Source: Pantoea sp. Eser (GTDB lineage Bacteria; Pseudomonadota; Gammaproteobacteria; Enterobacterales; Enterobacteriaceae). From it: a stretch of 64,000 nt of DNA. A program made the position numbers and the translations under genes. The DNA lies in the NCBI GenBank assembly GCA_009830035.1, contig SZZY01000015.1, positions 1 through 64,000 of the forward strand, given 5' to 3'. Shown one piece after another: positions 23,462-32,430 of this stretch (position 1 is the stretch's first letter; each line of letters begins with the position of its first letter). The notes beneath the pieces are model-generated. The model was not told the origin of the DNA. It worked only from the letters and a program-made list of their open reading frames with translations, and did no database searches.

Positions 23462-23734
<273 letters not shown>

Positions 23735-23793
23735 TTTTTCTTTTGGAGGTCCGCCTCCACCGCGTGTTAAACGCAGACAGAGTAAAGTAAAAG

Positions 23794-23820
23794 GCCGTGC
23801 TTTCCGAAAGGAAGCGCGGC
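23794..23820 (+). terminator. Hairpin between rpsU and dnaG (probable partial terminator)
   Basis: GCCGTGCTTTCC-GAAA-GGAAGCGCGGC forms a stable stem with one bulged T and a GAAA tetraloop. E. coli has a partial terminator at this place that lowers dnaG relative to rpsU. No U tract follows, so attenuation or mRNA processing are both possible. Confidence 0.5.
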
Positions 23821-23854
23821 TTGCTGGCGTTTATGAGCTGAAAATCTGGGGCGT

Positions 23855-25600
23855 ATGGCTGGACGAATTCCACGCGTATTTATTAATGATTTACTTGCCC
23901 GCACGGATATCGTGGATCTGATAGATGCCCGCGTTAAGCTGAAAAAGCAGGGTAAGAATTTCCACGCGTGCTGTCCTTTTCATAATGAAAAAACGCCCTC
24001 TTTCACCGTAAACGGCGAAAAACAGTTCTATCACTGTTTCGGCTGTGGCGCACACGGCAACGCTATCGACTTTTTAATGAACTACGATCGTCTCGAGTTT
24101 GTTGAAAGTATCGAAGAGCTCGCCACCTCCCACGGTTTTGACGTGCCTTATGAAGCAGGCAGCGGGCCCAGCCAGATGAAACGCCATCAGCGCCAGAGCC
24201 TGTATCAGCTGATGGAGAACCTGAACGGTTTTTATCAGCAGGGCCTGCAGCAATCCAGTGCGCAGCCAGCACGCGACTATCTTGATTGTCGTGGTCTGAG
24301 CGCCGATATCATCAATCATTTCGCCATTGGTTACGCGCCTGCCGGCTGGGATAACGTTCTCAAACGGTTTGGTAAGCAGTCGGAAGACCGTGAGTCGTTG
24401 ATGGAAGCTGGCATGCTGGTCAGCAATGATAAAGGTCGCACCTATGACCGGTTTCGCGACCGCGTCATGTTTCCGATTCGCGATAAGCGTGGCCGCGTCG
24501 TTGGTTTTGGCGGACGGGTATTAGGCAACGATACGCCTAAATATCTGAACTCGCCGGAAACACCTATTTTTCATAAAGGTCGCCAGCTTTATGGCCTGTA
24601 TGAAGCACTAAAAAATCATCCGGAACCCGCCCGTTTACTGGTAGTCGAGGGATACATGGATGTGGTGGCACTGGCGCAGTACGGCATTGATTACGCCGTC
24701 GCCTCGCTGGGCACTTCAACCACGGCTGAGCATATTCAGCTGCTGTTTCGCAGTACCGGCAACGTGATTTGCTGTTATGACGGCGATCGCGCTGGCCGTG
24801 AAGCCGCCTGGCGTGCGCTTGAGACAGCTTTACCTTACATGAATGATGGCCGTCAGCTACGCTTTATGTTTTTACCGGATGGCAAAGACCCGGATGCGCT
24901 GGTGCGCAAAGAAGGTAAAGCGGCTTTCGAAGCGAGGATGGAGCAGGCAATGCCGCTCTCTTCGTTTTTATTCGGCAGTCTGCTGCCGCAGGTCGATCTG
25001 AGTTCACGCGACGGTAAAGCCCGCCTGAGTACGCTGGCTTTGCCGCTGATTTCGCAGATTCCTGGCGAAACCCTGCGTATTTATATGCGTCAGGAGCTGG
25101 GTAACAAGCTGGGTATTCTGGATGACAATCAGCTTGAAAAGCTGATGCCGAAGCTGGCCGCAAGCGGAACGGCGCCGGTTGCGCCACCGCTCAAGCGAAC
25201 CACCATGCGGGTGCTGGTCGCGCTGCTGATTCAGAACCCGCAGCTGGCCACCCTGGTGCCGTCGCTGGATGGACTGTCTGAGTCAAAAATGCCGGGATTA
25301 CCGCTATTTATCGAATTAGTGGGCCGTTGTAATGAGAATCCTGGATTGACCACCGGACAGCTACTAGAGTTATATCGCGGGACAAATTTTAGTCAGACGC
25401 TTGAAACTCTGGCGATCTGGAACCACATGATAGTAGATGAGGAAGCCGAAGCGGTGTTTCAGGACTCGCTGGCCAGCATCTACGATTCTGCTCTTGAAGA
25501 GCGCCTTGAGTTTTTGATTGCGCGCGAGCGCACCCAAGGATTAAGCGCCGATGAGCGCCGCGAGCTCTGGACACTGAGCCAGGCTTTTGCCAGAAAATAA
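23855..25600 (+). CDS. dnaG: DNA primase
   Basis: This 581-residue DnaG (same length as E. coli) lays RNA primers at the replication fork. The N-terminal zinc-binding domain has C40, H43, C61 and C64. The TOPRIM core shows VVEGYMD and CYDGDRAGR, and the C-terminal region is the DnaB-binding helical bundle. It is intact and lies between rpsU and rpoD. Confidence 0.98.
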   Translation: MAGRIPRVFINDLLARTDIVDLIDARVKLKKQGKNFHACCPFHNEKTPSFTVNGEKQFYHCFGCGAHGNAIDFLMNYDRLEFVESIEELATSHGFDVPYEAGSGPSQMKRHQRQSLYQLMENLNGFYQQGLQQSSAQPARDYLDCRGLSADIINHFAIGYAPAGWDNVLKRFGKQSEDRESLMEAGMLVSNDKGRTYDRFRDRVMFPIRDKRGRVVGFGGRVLGNDTPKYLNSPETPIFHKGRQLYGLYEALKNHPEPARLLVVEGYMDVVALAQYGIDYAVASLGTSTTAEHIQLLFRSTGNVICCYDGDRAGREAAWRALETALPYMNDGRQLRFMFLPDGKDPDALVRKEGKAAFEARMEQAMPLSSFLFGSLLPQVDLSSRDGKARLSTLALPLISQIPGETLRIYMRQELGNKLGILDDNQLEKLMPKLAASGTAPVAPPLKRTTMRVLVALLIQNPQLATLVPSLDGLSESKMPGLPLFIELVGRCNENPGLTTGQLLELYRGTNFSQTLETLAIWNHMIVDEEAEAVFQDSLASIYDSALEERLEFLIARERTQGLSADERRELWTLSQAFARK

Positions 25601-25841
25601 CCATTTTTAATAATTTGTCCGTTCTGATATGTGAAAGGACAAATTAAGTGTTTTATTGCCGTTATGGCGAGTGAGCCAGGCCATAGAACCAAGTTTATAC
25701 AAGCGGCTTAAGTGCCGATTACTGATGGGCAAAGCCCACGCCGCGACGAGGGCAGCGGCAAGAACTAAACGCCTTCACTGCTATTGTTGGCTCGCTGCCG
25801 ACCGACACCAATCTAATTAACAGAAGTGTGGATACCGTCTT

Positions 25842-27686
25842 ATGGAGCAAAACCCGCAGTCACAGCTTAAGCTTCTTGTCACCCGTGGTAAGGAGCAAGG
25901 CTATCTGACCTATGCTGAGGTCAATGACCATCTGCCGGAAGATATCGTCGACTCAGATCAGATCGAAGACATCATCCAGATGATTAACGACATGGGTATT
26001 CAGGTGGTTGAAGAAGCCCCGGATGCCGACGATCTGATGCTGAACGAAAACAGCTCCGATACTGACGAAGATGCCGCGGAAGCTGCGGCTCAGGTGTTAT
26101 CCAGCGTTGAATCTGAAATTGGGCGTACTACTGACCCGGTCCGCATGTATATGCGTGAAATGGGTACAGTCGAACTGCTGACGCGCGAAGGCGAAATCGA
26201 CATCGCGAAGCGTATTGAAGACGGTATTAATCAGGTTCAATGTTCCGTTGCTGAATACCCTGAGGCGATTACTTACCTGCTGGATCAGTACGACAAAGTT
26301 GAAGCAGGCGAATCACGCCTGTCCGATCTGATCACCGGTTTCGTCGATCCTAACGCGGAAGAAGATCTGGCCCCAACGGCAACGCACGTGGGCTCTGAGC
26401 TTTCTGAAGCCGATCGTGTTGACGATGAAGAAGAAGATGAAGAGAGCGACAATGACAGCTCCGACGACGATAACTCTATCGACCCGGAACTGGCACGCGA
26501 GAAGTTTTCTGATCTGCGTAAGCAGTACGAAACCACCCGTAATGTGATTAAAAGCAAAGGCCGCAGCCACGCTGATGCCGTTGCCGAAATCCAGAACCTC
26601 TCTGACGTCTTCAAACAGTTCCGCCTGGTACCGAAGCAGTTCGATTACCTGGTGAACAACATGCGCGAAATGATGGAACGTGTCCGTACTCAGGAACGTT
26701 TGATCATGAAGCTGTGTATCGAACTGTGCAAAATGCCGAAGAAAAACTTCATCACCCTGTTCACCGGCAGCGAAACCAACGAGAGCTGGTTCAAAGCGGC
26801 GCTGGCAATGAACAAGCCGTGGTCTGAGAAGCTGCTGGAAGTGCAGGATGACGTGATGCGTTCCCTGCAGAAACTGGCGCAGATCGAAGAAGAGACCGGC
26901 CTGACCATTGAGCAGGTAAAAGATATCAACCGTCGCATGTCGATCGGCGAAGCGAAAGCGCGTCGCGCGAAGAAAGAGATGGTGGAAGCAAACCTGCGTC
27001 TGGTTATTTCGATTGCGAAGAAATACACCAACCGTGGTCTGCAGTTCCTCGACCTGATTCAGGAAGGTAACATCGGCCTGATGAAAGCGGTAGATAAATT
27101 TGAATATCGCCGTGGTTACAAATTCTCGACCTATGCGACCTGGTGGATCCGTCAGGCAATCACCCGCTCTATCGCCGACCAGGCGCGAACCATCCGTATT
27201 CCGGTGCATATGATTGAGACCATCAACAAGCTCAACCGTATTTCGCGCCAGATGCTGCAGGAGATGGGCCGTGAACCGACGCCGGAAGAGCTGGCTGAGC
27301 GTATGCTGATGCCAGAAGATAAGATTCGCAAAGTGCTGAAAATTGCTAAAGAGCCGATCTCAATGGAGACGCCGATTGGTGATGACGAAGACTCGCATCT
27401 GAGCGATTTTATCGAAGACACCACGCTGGAGCTACCGCTGGATTCTGCTACTTCAGAAAGCCTGCGTTCTGCGACCCACGACGTGCTGGCTGGTCTGACC
27501 GCGCGTGAAGCGAAAGTGCTGCGCATGCGTTTCGGCATCGACATGAACACTGACCATACGCTGGAAGAAGTGGGCAAACAGTTCGACGTGACGCGTGAGC
27601 GTATTCGTCAGATTGAAGCCAAAGCACTGCGTAAACTGCGCCATCCGAGCCGTTCGGAAGTGCTGCGCAGCTTCCTCGACGATTAA
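25842..27686 (+). CDS. rpoD: RNA polymerase primary sigma factor sigma-70
   Basis: This 614-residue RpoD (E. coli 613) directs housekeeping transcription. Region 1.1 is at the N-terminus, followed by an acidic insert rich in Asp/Glu/Ser (about 185-215), the non-conserved region, region 2 ([17 protein letters not shown]), region 3 and the region 4 helix-turn-helix ([20 protein letters not shown]). The 241 bp upstream contain no other gene. It is intact. Confidence 0.98.
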   Translation: MEQNPQSQLKLLVTRGKEQGYLTYAEVNDHLPEDIVDSDQIEDIIQMINDMGIQVVEEAPDADDLMLNENSSDTDEDAAEAAAQVLSSVESEIGRTTDPVRMYMREMGTVELLTREGEIDIAKRIEDGINQVQCSVAEYPEAITYLLDQYDKVEAGESRLSDLITGFVDPNAEEDLAPTATHVGSELSEADRVDDEEEDEESDNDSSDDDNSIDPELAREKFSDLRKQYETTRNVIKSKGRSHADAVAEIQNLSDVFKQFRLVPKQFDYLVNNMREMMERVRTQERLIMKLCIELCKMPKKNFITLFTGSETNESWFKAALAMNKPWSEKLLEVQDDVMRSLQKLAQIEEETGLTIEQVKDINRRMSIGEAKARRAKKEMVEANLRLVISIAKKYTNRGLQFLDLIQEGNIGLMKAVDKFEYRRGYKFSTYATWWIRQAITRSIADQARTIRIPVHMIETINKLNRISRQMLQEMGREPTPEELAERMLMPEDKIRKVLKIAKEPISMETPIGDDEDSHLSDFIEDTTLELPLDSATSESLRSATHDVLAGLTAREAKVLRMRFGIDMNTDHTLEEVGKQFDVTRERIRQIEAKALRKLRHPSRSEVLRSFLDD

Positions 27687-27697
27687 GTCAGACAACA

Positions 27698-27719
27698 CCC
27701 CGGCGAGCCGGGGTTTTTT
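27698..27719 (+). terminator. rpoD intrinsic terminator
   Basis: CCCCGG/CCGGGG stem with a 4-nt loop followed by T6, directly after the rpoD stop. Confidence 0.93.
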
Positions 27720-27768
27720 ATGCCTGTCGTTTAGCAATAACCGCCCTGCCCTGCTCTTACCGTCTGTT

Positions 27769-28272
27769 TTAACCCGCCTGCAATGCGTTATGAAGCTGTC
27801 GATAGGCTTCAACCATCTCCTCCAGTGAAGCGCGATTCAGTCCACTGGGATTCGGCAGAACCCACACCTCAGTTTTACCGATCGCTATCGGCTGTTTACC
27901 CCATTCCACTTTGCTCTGCTGAAAGGCGCGCCGGAAGGCATCTTTACCCAGAATCGACAGCGCCGCGGGCTGGTAATGCAGCGCCTTTTCAATCAGGCGC
28001 CTGCCGCCATCACGTAATTCATCCGGCGCTAACTAATTCGCCTGCACGGTGGGCCGCTCAACCAGCATGGTGATGCCACAACCCGTCTCGGTTAAACGCT
28101 GTTCCTCTTCCGGTTTAAGCTGCTGTTGAGTAAAGCCGGCTAGGTGGATCACTTTCCAGAAGCGATTACCGGGATGGGCAAAGTGGTAGCCCTGATGTGC
28201 GGTTGACTGGCCGCCACAGAACAGGACGTTGAGATTGGCGCTGATGATGTCGCGGATACTGTGCTCGATCAT
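27769..28272 (-). pseudogene. mug: mug, G/U mismatch-specific DNA glycosylase, broken
   Basis: Mug excises uracil and ethenocytosine from mismatches. The frame from ATG 28272 to TAA 27769 has the E. coli length, but two lesions are visible. In-frame TAG at 28033-28035 follows RPTVQAN, where E. coli has Glu. The active-site loop is also altered: E. coli FCGINPG reads FCGGQS here, a clean loss of three codons (Ile-Asn-Pro) near 28212, which includes the catalytic Asn. LPNPSGL and [11 protein letters not shown] remain. The ATG overlaps the upstream regulator stop by 4 bp. Confidence 0.85.
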
Positions 28273-28707
28273 GCTGCCACCAGTCCGGCGCGCTGCTTCA
28301 GAGCCTCGCGGCTGCGCTGTAACAGCTCTGGCCGGCTGCTGCGCGTCCGGGCAGGCACGCGCCAGCGCCCCGACCATCTCGGCCTGCATGCTGGATGCCA
28401 GTGCGTCATGCAGCGCATCGACACCTTGCGCAAAGAAAGATCGGGTCTGTTCAGGCAGGTGTGCCATTTTACTGACCAGCGCAGCGATTGGACACCCTTC
28501 CGCTGGGGAATTGCGATGCGCCTCGGAAAGGTAGGTATCAATAAAATAAAATCGGCTAACTGCTGGCGTGGCTGACGCACCTGCTCCGCCGGAGCAAAGT
28601 TACCCGCTTCATCAGCCAATGCCTTCGGTACCGGTGTCTCACGCATGACTCGCGCAGCCTCACTCAGGATACGCCCGCGTATGCGCTTTGCTGGTCTGCT
28701 TCTCCAT
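28269..28707 (-). pseudogene. TetR/AcrR-type regulator remnant
   Basis: From ATG 28707 (RBS AGGAGAGG) the N-terminus reads MEKQTSKAHTRA. It then frameshifts into RILSEAARVMRE, typical of a TetR helix-turn-helix start. After this the recognition part is missing, and C-terminal pieces resume in alternating frames ([36 protein letters not shown]). TGA 28269 overlaps the mug ATG. The divergent SDR gene and the palindrome between them suggest it once repressed that gene. The family call rests on the N-terminus and the GCPIAAL motif. Confidence 0.65.
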
Positions 28708-28790
28708 ATCCTCTCCTGCGATTTCTATGCGTTGCTTCTGGCTATTATAGTAATTATTACGCTCATCATATTCCAGCTTGGCTGGCTAAT

Positions 28791-28831
28791 ATGATGATCG
28801 TCATATTGATGTAAATTATGACGATCATCAT
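28791..28831. promoter_or_regulatory. Putative operator between the TetR remnant and the SDR gene
   Basis: Perfect 15-bp arms ATGATGATCGTCATA (28791-28805) and TATGACGATCATCAT (28817-28831) are separated by 11 bp. Each arm is itself a near-palindrome centred on GATC, so two dimer sites are plausible. It overlaps the expected SDR promoter and ends 14 bp before its ATG. Confidence 0.65.
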
Positions 28832-28845
28832 ACGAGGAGTAAATT

Positions 28846-29565
28846 ATGTCAACATCAGGTACGGCGTTAATAACCGGCGCGTCCAGCGGCATCGGCGCAA
28901 CCTATGCAAAACGACTGGCTGCACGCGGTTACGATCTGATTCTGGTGGCGCGTGACGAATCGCGTCTGAACCAGCTGGCGGCATTGCTGAGTGAGCAGCA
29001 CGCTGTTCAGGTTAAGGTACTGGCTGCTGATTTAACCGATGAACAGGATGTGCAACGGGTTGAGTCTGAACTGGCAACCAATGCCAACATTACACTGCTG
29101 CTGAACAACGCGGTTATGAGGGTGGAGGGAGAGTTCCTTGAGGCGGACATCAACCGCATCAACACCATGCTGACGTTAAATATCGTTACGCCAACCCGAC
29201 TGGCGCAGGCCGCTGGCCGGGCTTTTAAAGCGCGTGGCAACGGCATCATTATCAATATCGCCTCGGTGCTGGCCCTGGTGCATGAGATGTTCAACGGTGC
29301 CTACAATGTCACTAAATCTTACGTGCTGACGCTAACGCGTGCGATGCAGCGTGAGCTTGCTGACAGCGGTGTGCAGGTGCAGGCGGTGCTACCTGGCGCA
29401 ACCCGTACGGAGATATTTGACCGTGCCGGCCAGCCGATCAACACCATCCCTGCCGAAATGCTGATGGAAGTGGATAAAATGGTCGATGCGGCGCTGGCCG
29501 GCCTCGACAGCAAGGAAGCGGTAACGCTTCCTCCGCTGGAAGCGCTGCAGATGTGGCAGGAGTAA
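28846..29565 (+). CDS. Short-chain dehydrogenase/reductase, C-terminally truncated
   Basis: This SDR-family oxidoreductase has TGASSGIG (NAD(P)-binding glycine motif), DLTDEQDV, NNA, and the catalytic Ser...Tyr-X3-Lys (YNVTK). The ribosome site is CGAGGAG. The frame stops at TAA 29563-29565 after LQMWQE. The same frame continues for another 23 codons to TGA 29635-29637 with a family-like tail (VPHLS, SASRY), so the TAA probably replaced a Tyr codon and removed the last residues. The substrate is unknown. Confidence 0.75.
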   Translation: MSTSGTALITGASSGIGATYAKRLAARGYDLILVARDESRLNQLAALLSEQHAVQVKVLAADLTDEQDVQRVESELATNANITLLLNNAVMRVEGEFLEADINRINTMLTLNIVTPTRLAQAAGRAFKARGNGIIINIASVLALVHEMFNGAYNVTKSYVLTLTRAMQRELADSGVQVQAVLPGATRTEIFDRAGQPINTIPAEMLMEVDKMVDAALAGLDSKEAVTLPPLEALQMWQE

Positions 29566-29838
29566 GATCGGGCGCGCGGCACGATGGTGCCTCACCTGTC
29601 GCGTAATAAATCTGCTTCGCGCTACCACCAGAGCTGATTCCGCAACCCGTTAGGGCGTACCCGACAGCTGTTTTGTGATGGTACGGCGGCATCCTGCCGT
29701 ACCAGTTTGAGACCCTGTTACAGTTTAATAGGATATTTGTCATAGAAATCAGCGGTTAAAAGCTTGCTGCTTATTTCAGCAACCGGTGGCTGAGTGCTGG
29801 ATCGCTCAGAAGAGATACTTTATAATCCCCGCTCCGCT

Positions 29839-29914
29839 GGCCCCTTAGCTCAGTGGTTAGAGCAGGCGACTCATAATCGCTTGGTCGCTGGTTCAAACCC
29901 AGCAGGGGCCACCA
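29839..29914 (+). tRNA. ileX: tRNA-Ile2 (CAT anticodon, lysidine-modified; ileX type)
   Basis: The 76-nt cloverleaf GGCCCC...GGGGCC-ACCA has D-arm AGCTCAGTGGTTAGAGC, anticodon CAT at 29872-29874 in loop CTCATAA, a T-arm GCTGG-TTCAAAC-CCAGC, and an encoded CCA. It is nearly identical to E. coli ileX, whose C34 is converted to lysidine by TilS so that it reads AUA. It also lies downstream of mug, as in E. coli. The low-GC accessory block starts right after it. Confidence 0.93.
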
Positions 29915-29941
29915 AATTAAGCTTTTAAAATCATGTAATTA

Positions 29942-29967
29942 AGTCACTCTAGCGAGTGGCTTTTTTT
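29942..29967 (+). terminator. Terminator after tRNA-Ile2
   Basis: AGTCACTC-TAGC-GAGTGGCT stem (one G-U pair) followed by T7, 28 bp after the tRNA. Confidence 0.8.
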
Positions 29968-30142
29968 ATAGCCATTGTCTGATTGTCCTCTTATTGCCCC
30001 CTCATGTTCCCTTTTCAGCAATCATCCAATATCGGTCACAAACACTGCACGGGAAAAACATACGCTTTTCGGGCTAGTTCGACGTAGCCTTAGGCACTTT
30101 TTTCATTTACATTGCCGCGCAAATACCCAAGGATAAAACGTT

Positions 30143-30701
30143 ATGGATAAACAATCAAGATCAGAACATTTACGCGAATGTTTGCAACGCGCAGTTATGA
30201 TGAGTAATAAGCGTTTTTCGTGGTTCAGAGTGCTACATAAAGCAATCAAATGTCCTGACCGCCGTTACCACTTCTGGTGGCGTATCGCCTGTTACTGGCA
30301 TCATTCAGACAGTAATTTCCTGCAAAAACGGGCAAATAAAGATAAACAGAAATATCATTTTCAAATATGGAACTGATATACAACTGGGGGCAAGAATTGG
30401 ACCGGGCATGGTAATTTCACACCATCATGGAATTGTTGTGAATGGTTCCGTTGTCATCGGCCACTCTCTGCGGATAAGGCAGAATACCACCATCGGCATT
30501 ACCGGTACCAATGTGAAAAAAGAGCCGATAGCTCTCTTTATTGGCGACAATGTTAGCATCGGCGCAGGTTGCTGTATAATTGCAGATAAGATTCGAATTG
30601 GTAATAACGTTGTAATTGGTGCGATGTCATTTGTGAACAAGGATATTCCCAGTGGTGCCACTGTTTATAATAATACTTTACATGTCGTATCCAATAAATG
30701 A
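30143..30701 (+). pseudogene. Serine-acetyltransferase-like hexapeptide protein, frameshifted
   Basis: The first frame (from ATG 30143) encodes a basic N-terminus with HFWWRIACYW and ends at TGA just after HFQIWN. The second frame resumes at DIQLGARIGPG and continues through HHHGIVVNG and hexapeptide-repeat turns (IGDNVSIGAGC, IRIGNNVVIGA) to TGA 30699-30701. One extra T near 30374 explains the break. The domain resembles small CysE/WcaB-like acetyltransferases; the acceptor is unknown. Base composition is AT-richer than the core genes. Confidence 0.75.
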
Positions 30702-31039
30702 CACGCAATCTCAACCTGACGATGCTGAAACGCATTTCTTTTTACTTCAAAGCAAAACTTCCGCCTGAACCTGCATTAACTCACGCTCTGCAGGTTTTCC
30801 TTTCCCTGCGACGCGATAATTTCCTGACGCGCATCGAAAATGCTCGGCCTGAGCTACCGCCTGCTTCCATCAGCGAACGCCGCAAGGTATCGACGCCTTT
30901 CCCGGCAATGTCGTGTTCCATATCCCAGCACTATAATTTAGCAACGCACATTGATTCTTTACTGTTTTTTACGCCCTTTGTTTTACATTCAACACTCAAT
31001 TGTAAAAATACAACCCATGTAATAGAAATGGAAAAATAA
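30698..31039 (+). CDS. Hypothetical reading frame overlapping the acetyltransferase stop
   Basis: A 113-codon frame starts at ATG 30698, overlapping the preceding TGA by 4 bp, which can indicate translational coupling. The sequence (MTRNLNLTMLKRISFYFKAK) is not recognised. The second half is rich in Ser/Thr/His and does not look like a folded domain. It may be a remnant of a larger gene or spurious. Confidence 0.25.
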   Translation: MTRNLNLTMLKRISFYFKAKLPPEPALTHALQVFLSLRRDNFLTRIENARPELPPASISERRKVSTPFPAMSCSISQHYNLATHIDSLLFFTPFVLHSTLNCKNTTHVIEMEK

Positions 31040-31303
31040 TGTTATATTTCTCGCTCAATAACGCCTCTATAGAAACAACCAATTCCTTTTGATAATGCTT
31101 TTATTATTTGTGCAGGCACCGCTCAGACAATTCCTCATGATAATATCTCCCCTCTGATTTAAACTTTTATTTAACAAATACCACCTTATGCTATATCTCA
31201 GAGCAATTAATCAGAACCTGCATTTTTTATTAAAAATCACAGCAATTAAAACAGGGCTCTATTTAACACCTGTTTGTAACCATGAATGACTCGAGATAAT
31301 ATT
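31040..31303. other. Low-GC gene-free stretch before the fimbrial genes
   Basis: There is no convincing coding frame, RNA gene or repeat here. The stretch is AT-rich, unlike the flanking core, and must hold the promoter for the DUF1120 gene if that gene is expressed. I see no promoter I would assign. Confidence 0.4.
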
Positions 31304-31990
31304 ATGCGTAAATTACTGCTCAACTCAGCTCTATTTATGGCCGTCACCACCGCCAGTTTCTCTGGCCTGGCGGCAGAATCAGCCAGCTTGTCTGTAACCG
31401 GCACCATCAATCCGGCTGCGTGCGATGTGTCACTAAGCTCATCCTCAATTGCACTGGGTTATATTGCGGCGGCGTCGCTGAAGCAAGCCCTGAATACAAA
31501 AACAGGCAATGATGTCAATCTCAACGTCGACTGTGATGCAGCAGCGGCAATCGCTGTGCAGACGATGGATAACCGAGCCTCCACTGAAATGACTGTCGCA
31601 GAGATAAGCGATGAATTGCAGACCAGCCTGCCCGGAATAACAGACGTCAGTTTTTTTGGTCTGGGCGCAGATACGGCTAATAACAAAATTGGCGTACTGC
31701 TGGGAATTACCGCCGCGACAAAAGATGGCGTAGCCAATTCTAATCTGCTTCGCAGTACCGATAAATCCAGCTGGACCGCGAAAAGCGGTTCACCTTCTTC
31801 TATTCTGAGTCTGGCTAAAAATGGTTATTTCGCGCTGGCTGCAGATTCCAGTAGCACTATTCCCGTCGCCGCAACGAAAGAAACTTACAACATCTATTCG
31901 GGAATTATGCTGAAGCAGGCGGATAGATATCCGTCAGGTGAAGCGGTAGAACTGGATGGTAACGTCACGTTATCTGTGGTTTATCTTTAA
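31304..31990 (+). CDS. DUF1120-type fimbrial subunit-like protein
   Basis: The 228-residue secreted protein starts with a Sec signal peptide (RKLLLNSALFMAVTTASFSGLAAES). The mature part has one early Cys (NPAACDV) and one later Cys (NVDCDAA), suggesting a disulfide. Features typical of DUF1120 proteins include IALGYI, a conserved TMDNRAS block and FGLGAD...NKIGVLLG. It is followed by chaperone and usher remnants, so it is likely the major or an early subunit of a chaperone-usher fimbria. The ATG choice follows the signal peptide; the RBS is weak. Confidence 0.7.
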   Translation: MRKLLLNSALFMAVTTASFSGLAAESASLSVTGTINPAACDVSLSSSSIALGYIAAASLKQALNTKTGNDVNLNVDCDAAAAIAVQTMDNRASTEMTVAEISDELQTSLPGITDVSFFGLGADTANNKIGVLLGITAATKDGVANSNLLRSTDKSSWTAKSGSPSSILSLAKNGYFALAADSSSTIPVAATKETYNIYSGIMLKQADRYPSGEAVELDGNVTLSVVYL

Positions 31991-32044
31991 TTATTAACAT
32001 GTGCAGCGAAGATATTTCATTCTACGCTGCACAGCACTACTGGA

Positions 32045-32430
32045 ATGAATGCCTTGCGTAAATTTTTACCTGTAATCCTGCTGTTTTGGTGTGCCACTAC
32101 GACCGTTTTTGCCGCCGGAATGAAGCCAGAAACGCCGGTTTTATTTCTTGATGACCAAACTCGCGAAGCGACTATCAACGTACTGAATACCGATACCAGC
32201 ACAGCGCTACTGCACAGTAGTCTGCAGACCCTGCCAGAGGACAAAGAAAACCAGCTGATTATCACTCCGCAACTGTCTCGTGTGGATGCAGGCAAAAAAC
32301 AGCAGATCCGTGTCGTCCTGAAAGATGGCATTAAACTCGATAAGCAGAGAATGCAGCGTATTAATTTTGTCTCAATCCCGCAGGATGATGGTCAGAAAAA
32401 TCGTGCACGCCTGCTGGTCGAAAAGTTTGC
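32045..32430 (+). pseudogene. Periplasmic fimbrial chaperone, truncated
   Basis: A signal peptide (RKFLPVILLFWCATTTVFAAG) leads into a PapD-like N-terminal domain: PVLFLDDQTREATINVLNTD, the LIITPQLSRVDAGKKQQIRV strand, and RINFVSIPQ. Homology ends near LLVEKFAG; the second immunoglobulin-like domain is absent. The frame then runs out in unrelated codons overlapping usher sequence. A deletion has probably fused the chaperone gene to the middle of the usher's N-terminal domain. Confidence 0.7.

Noticed and set aside
26313..27209. Long minus-strand open frame (298 codons) opposite rpoD
   Set aside because: It is the antisense shadow of a conserved gene, its sequence resembles no protein family, and it has no ribosome site. 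Several similar shadows exist opposite parE, tsaD and yqjG.
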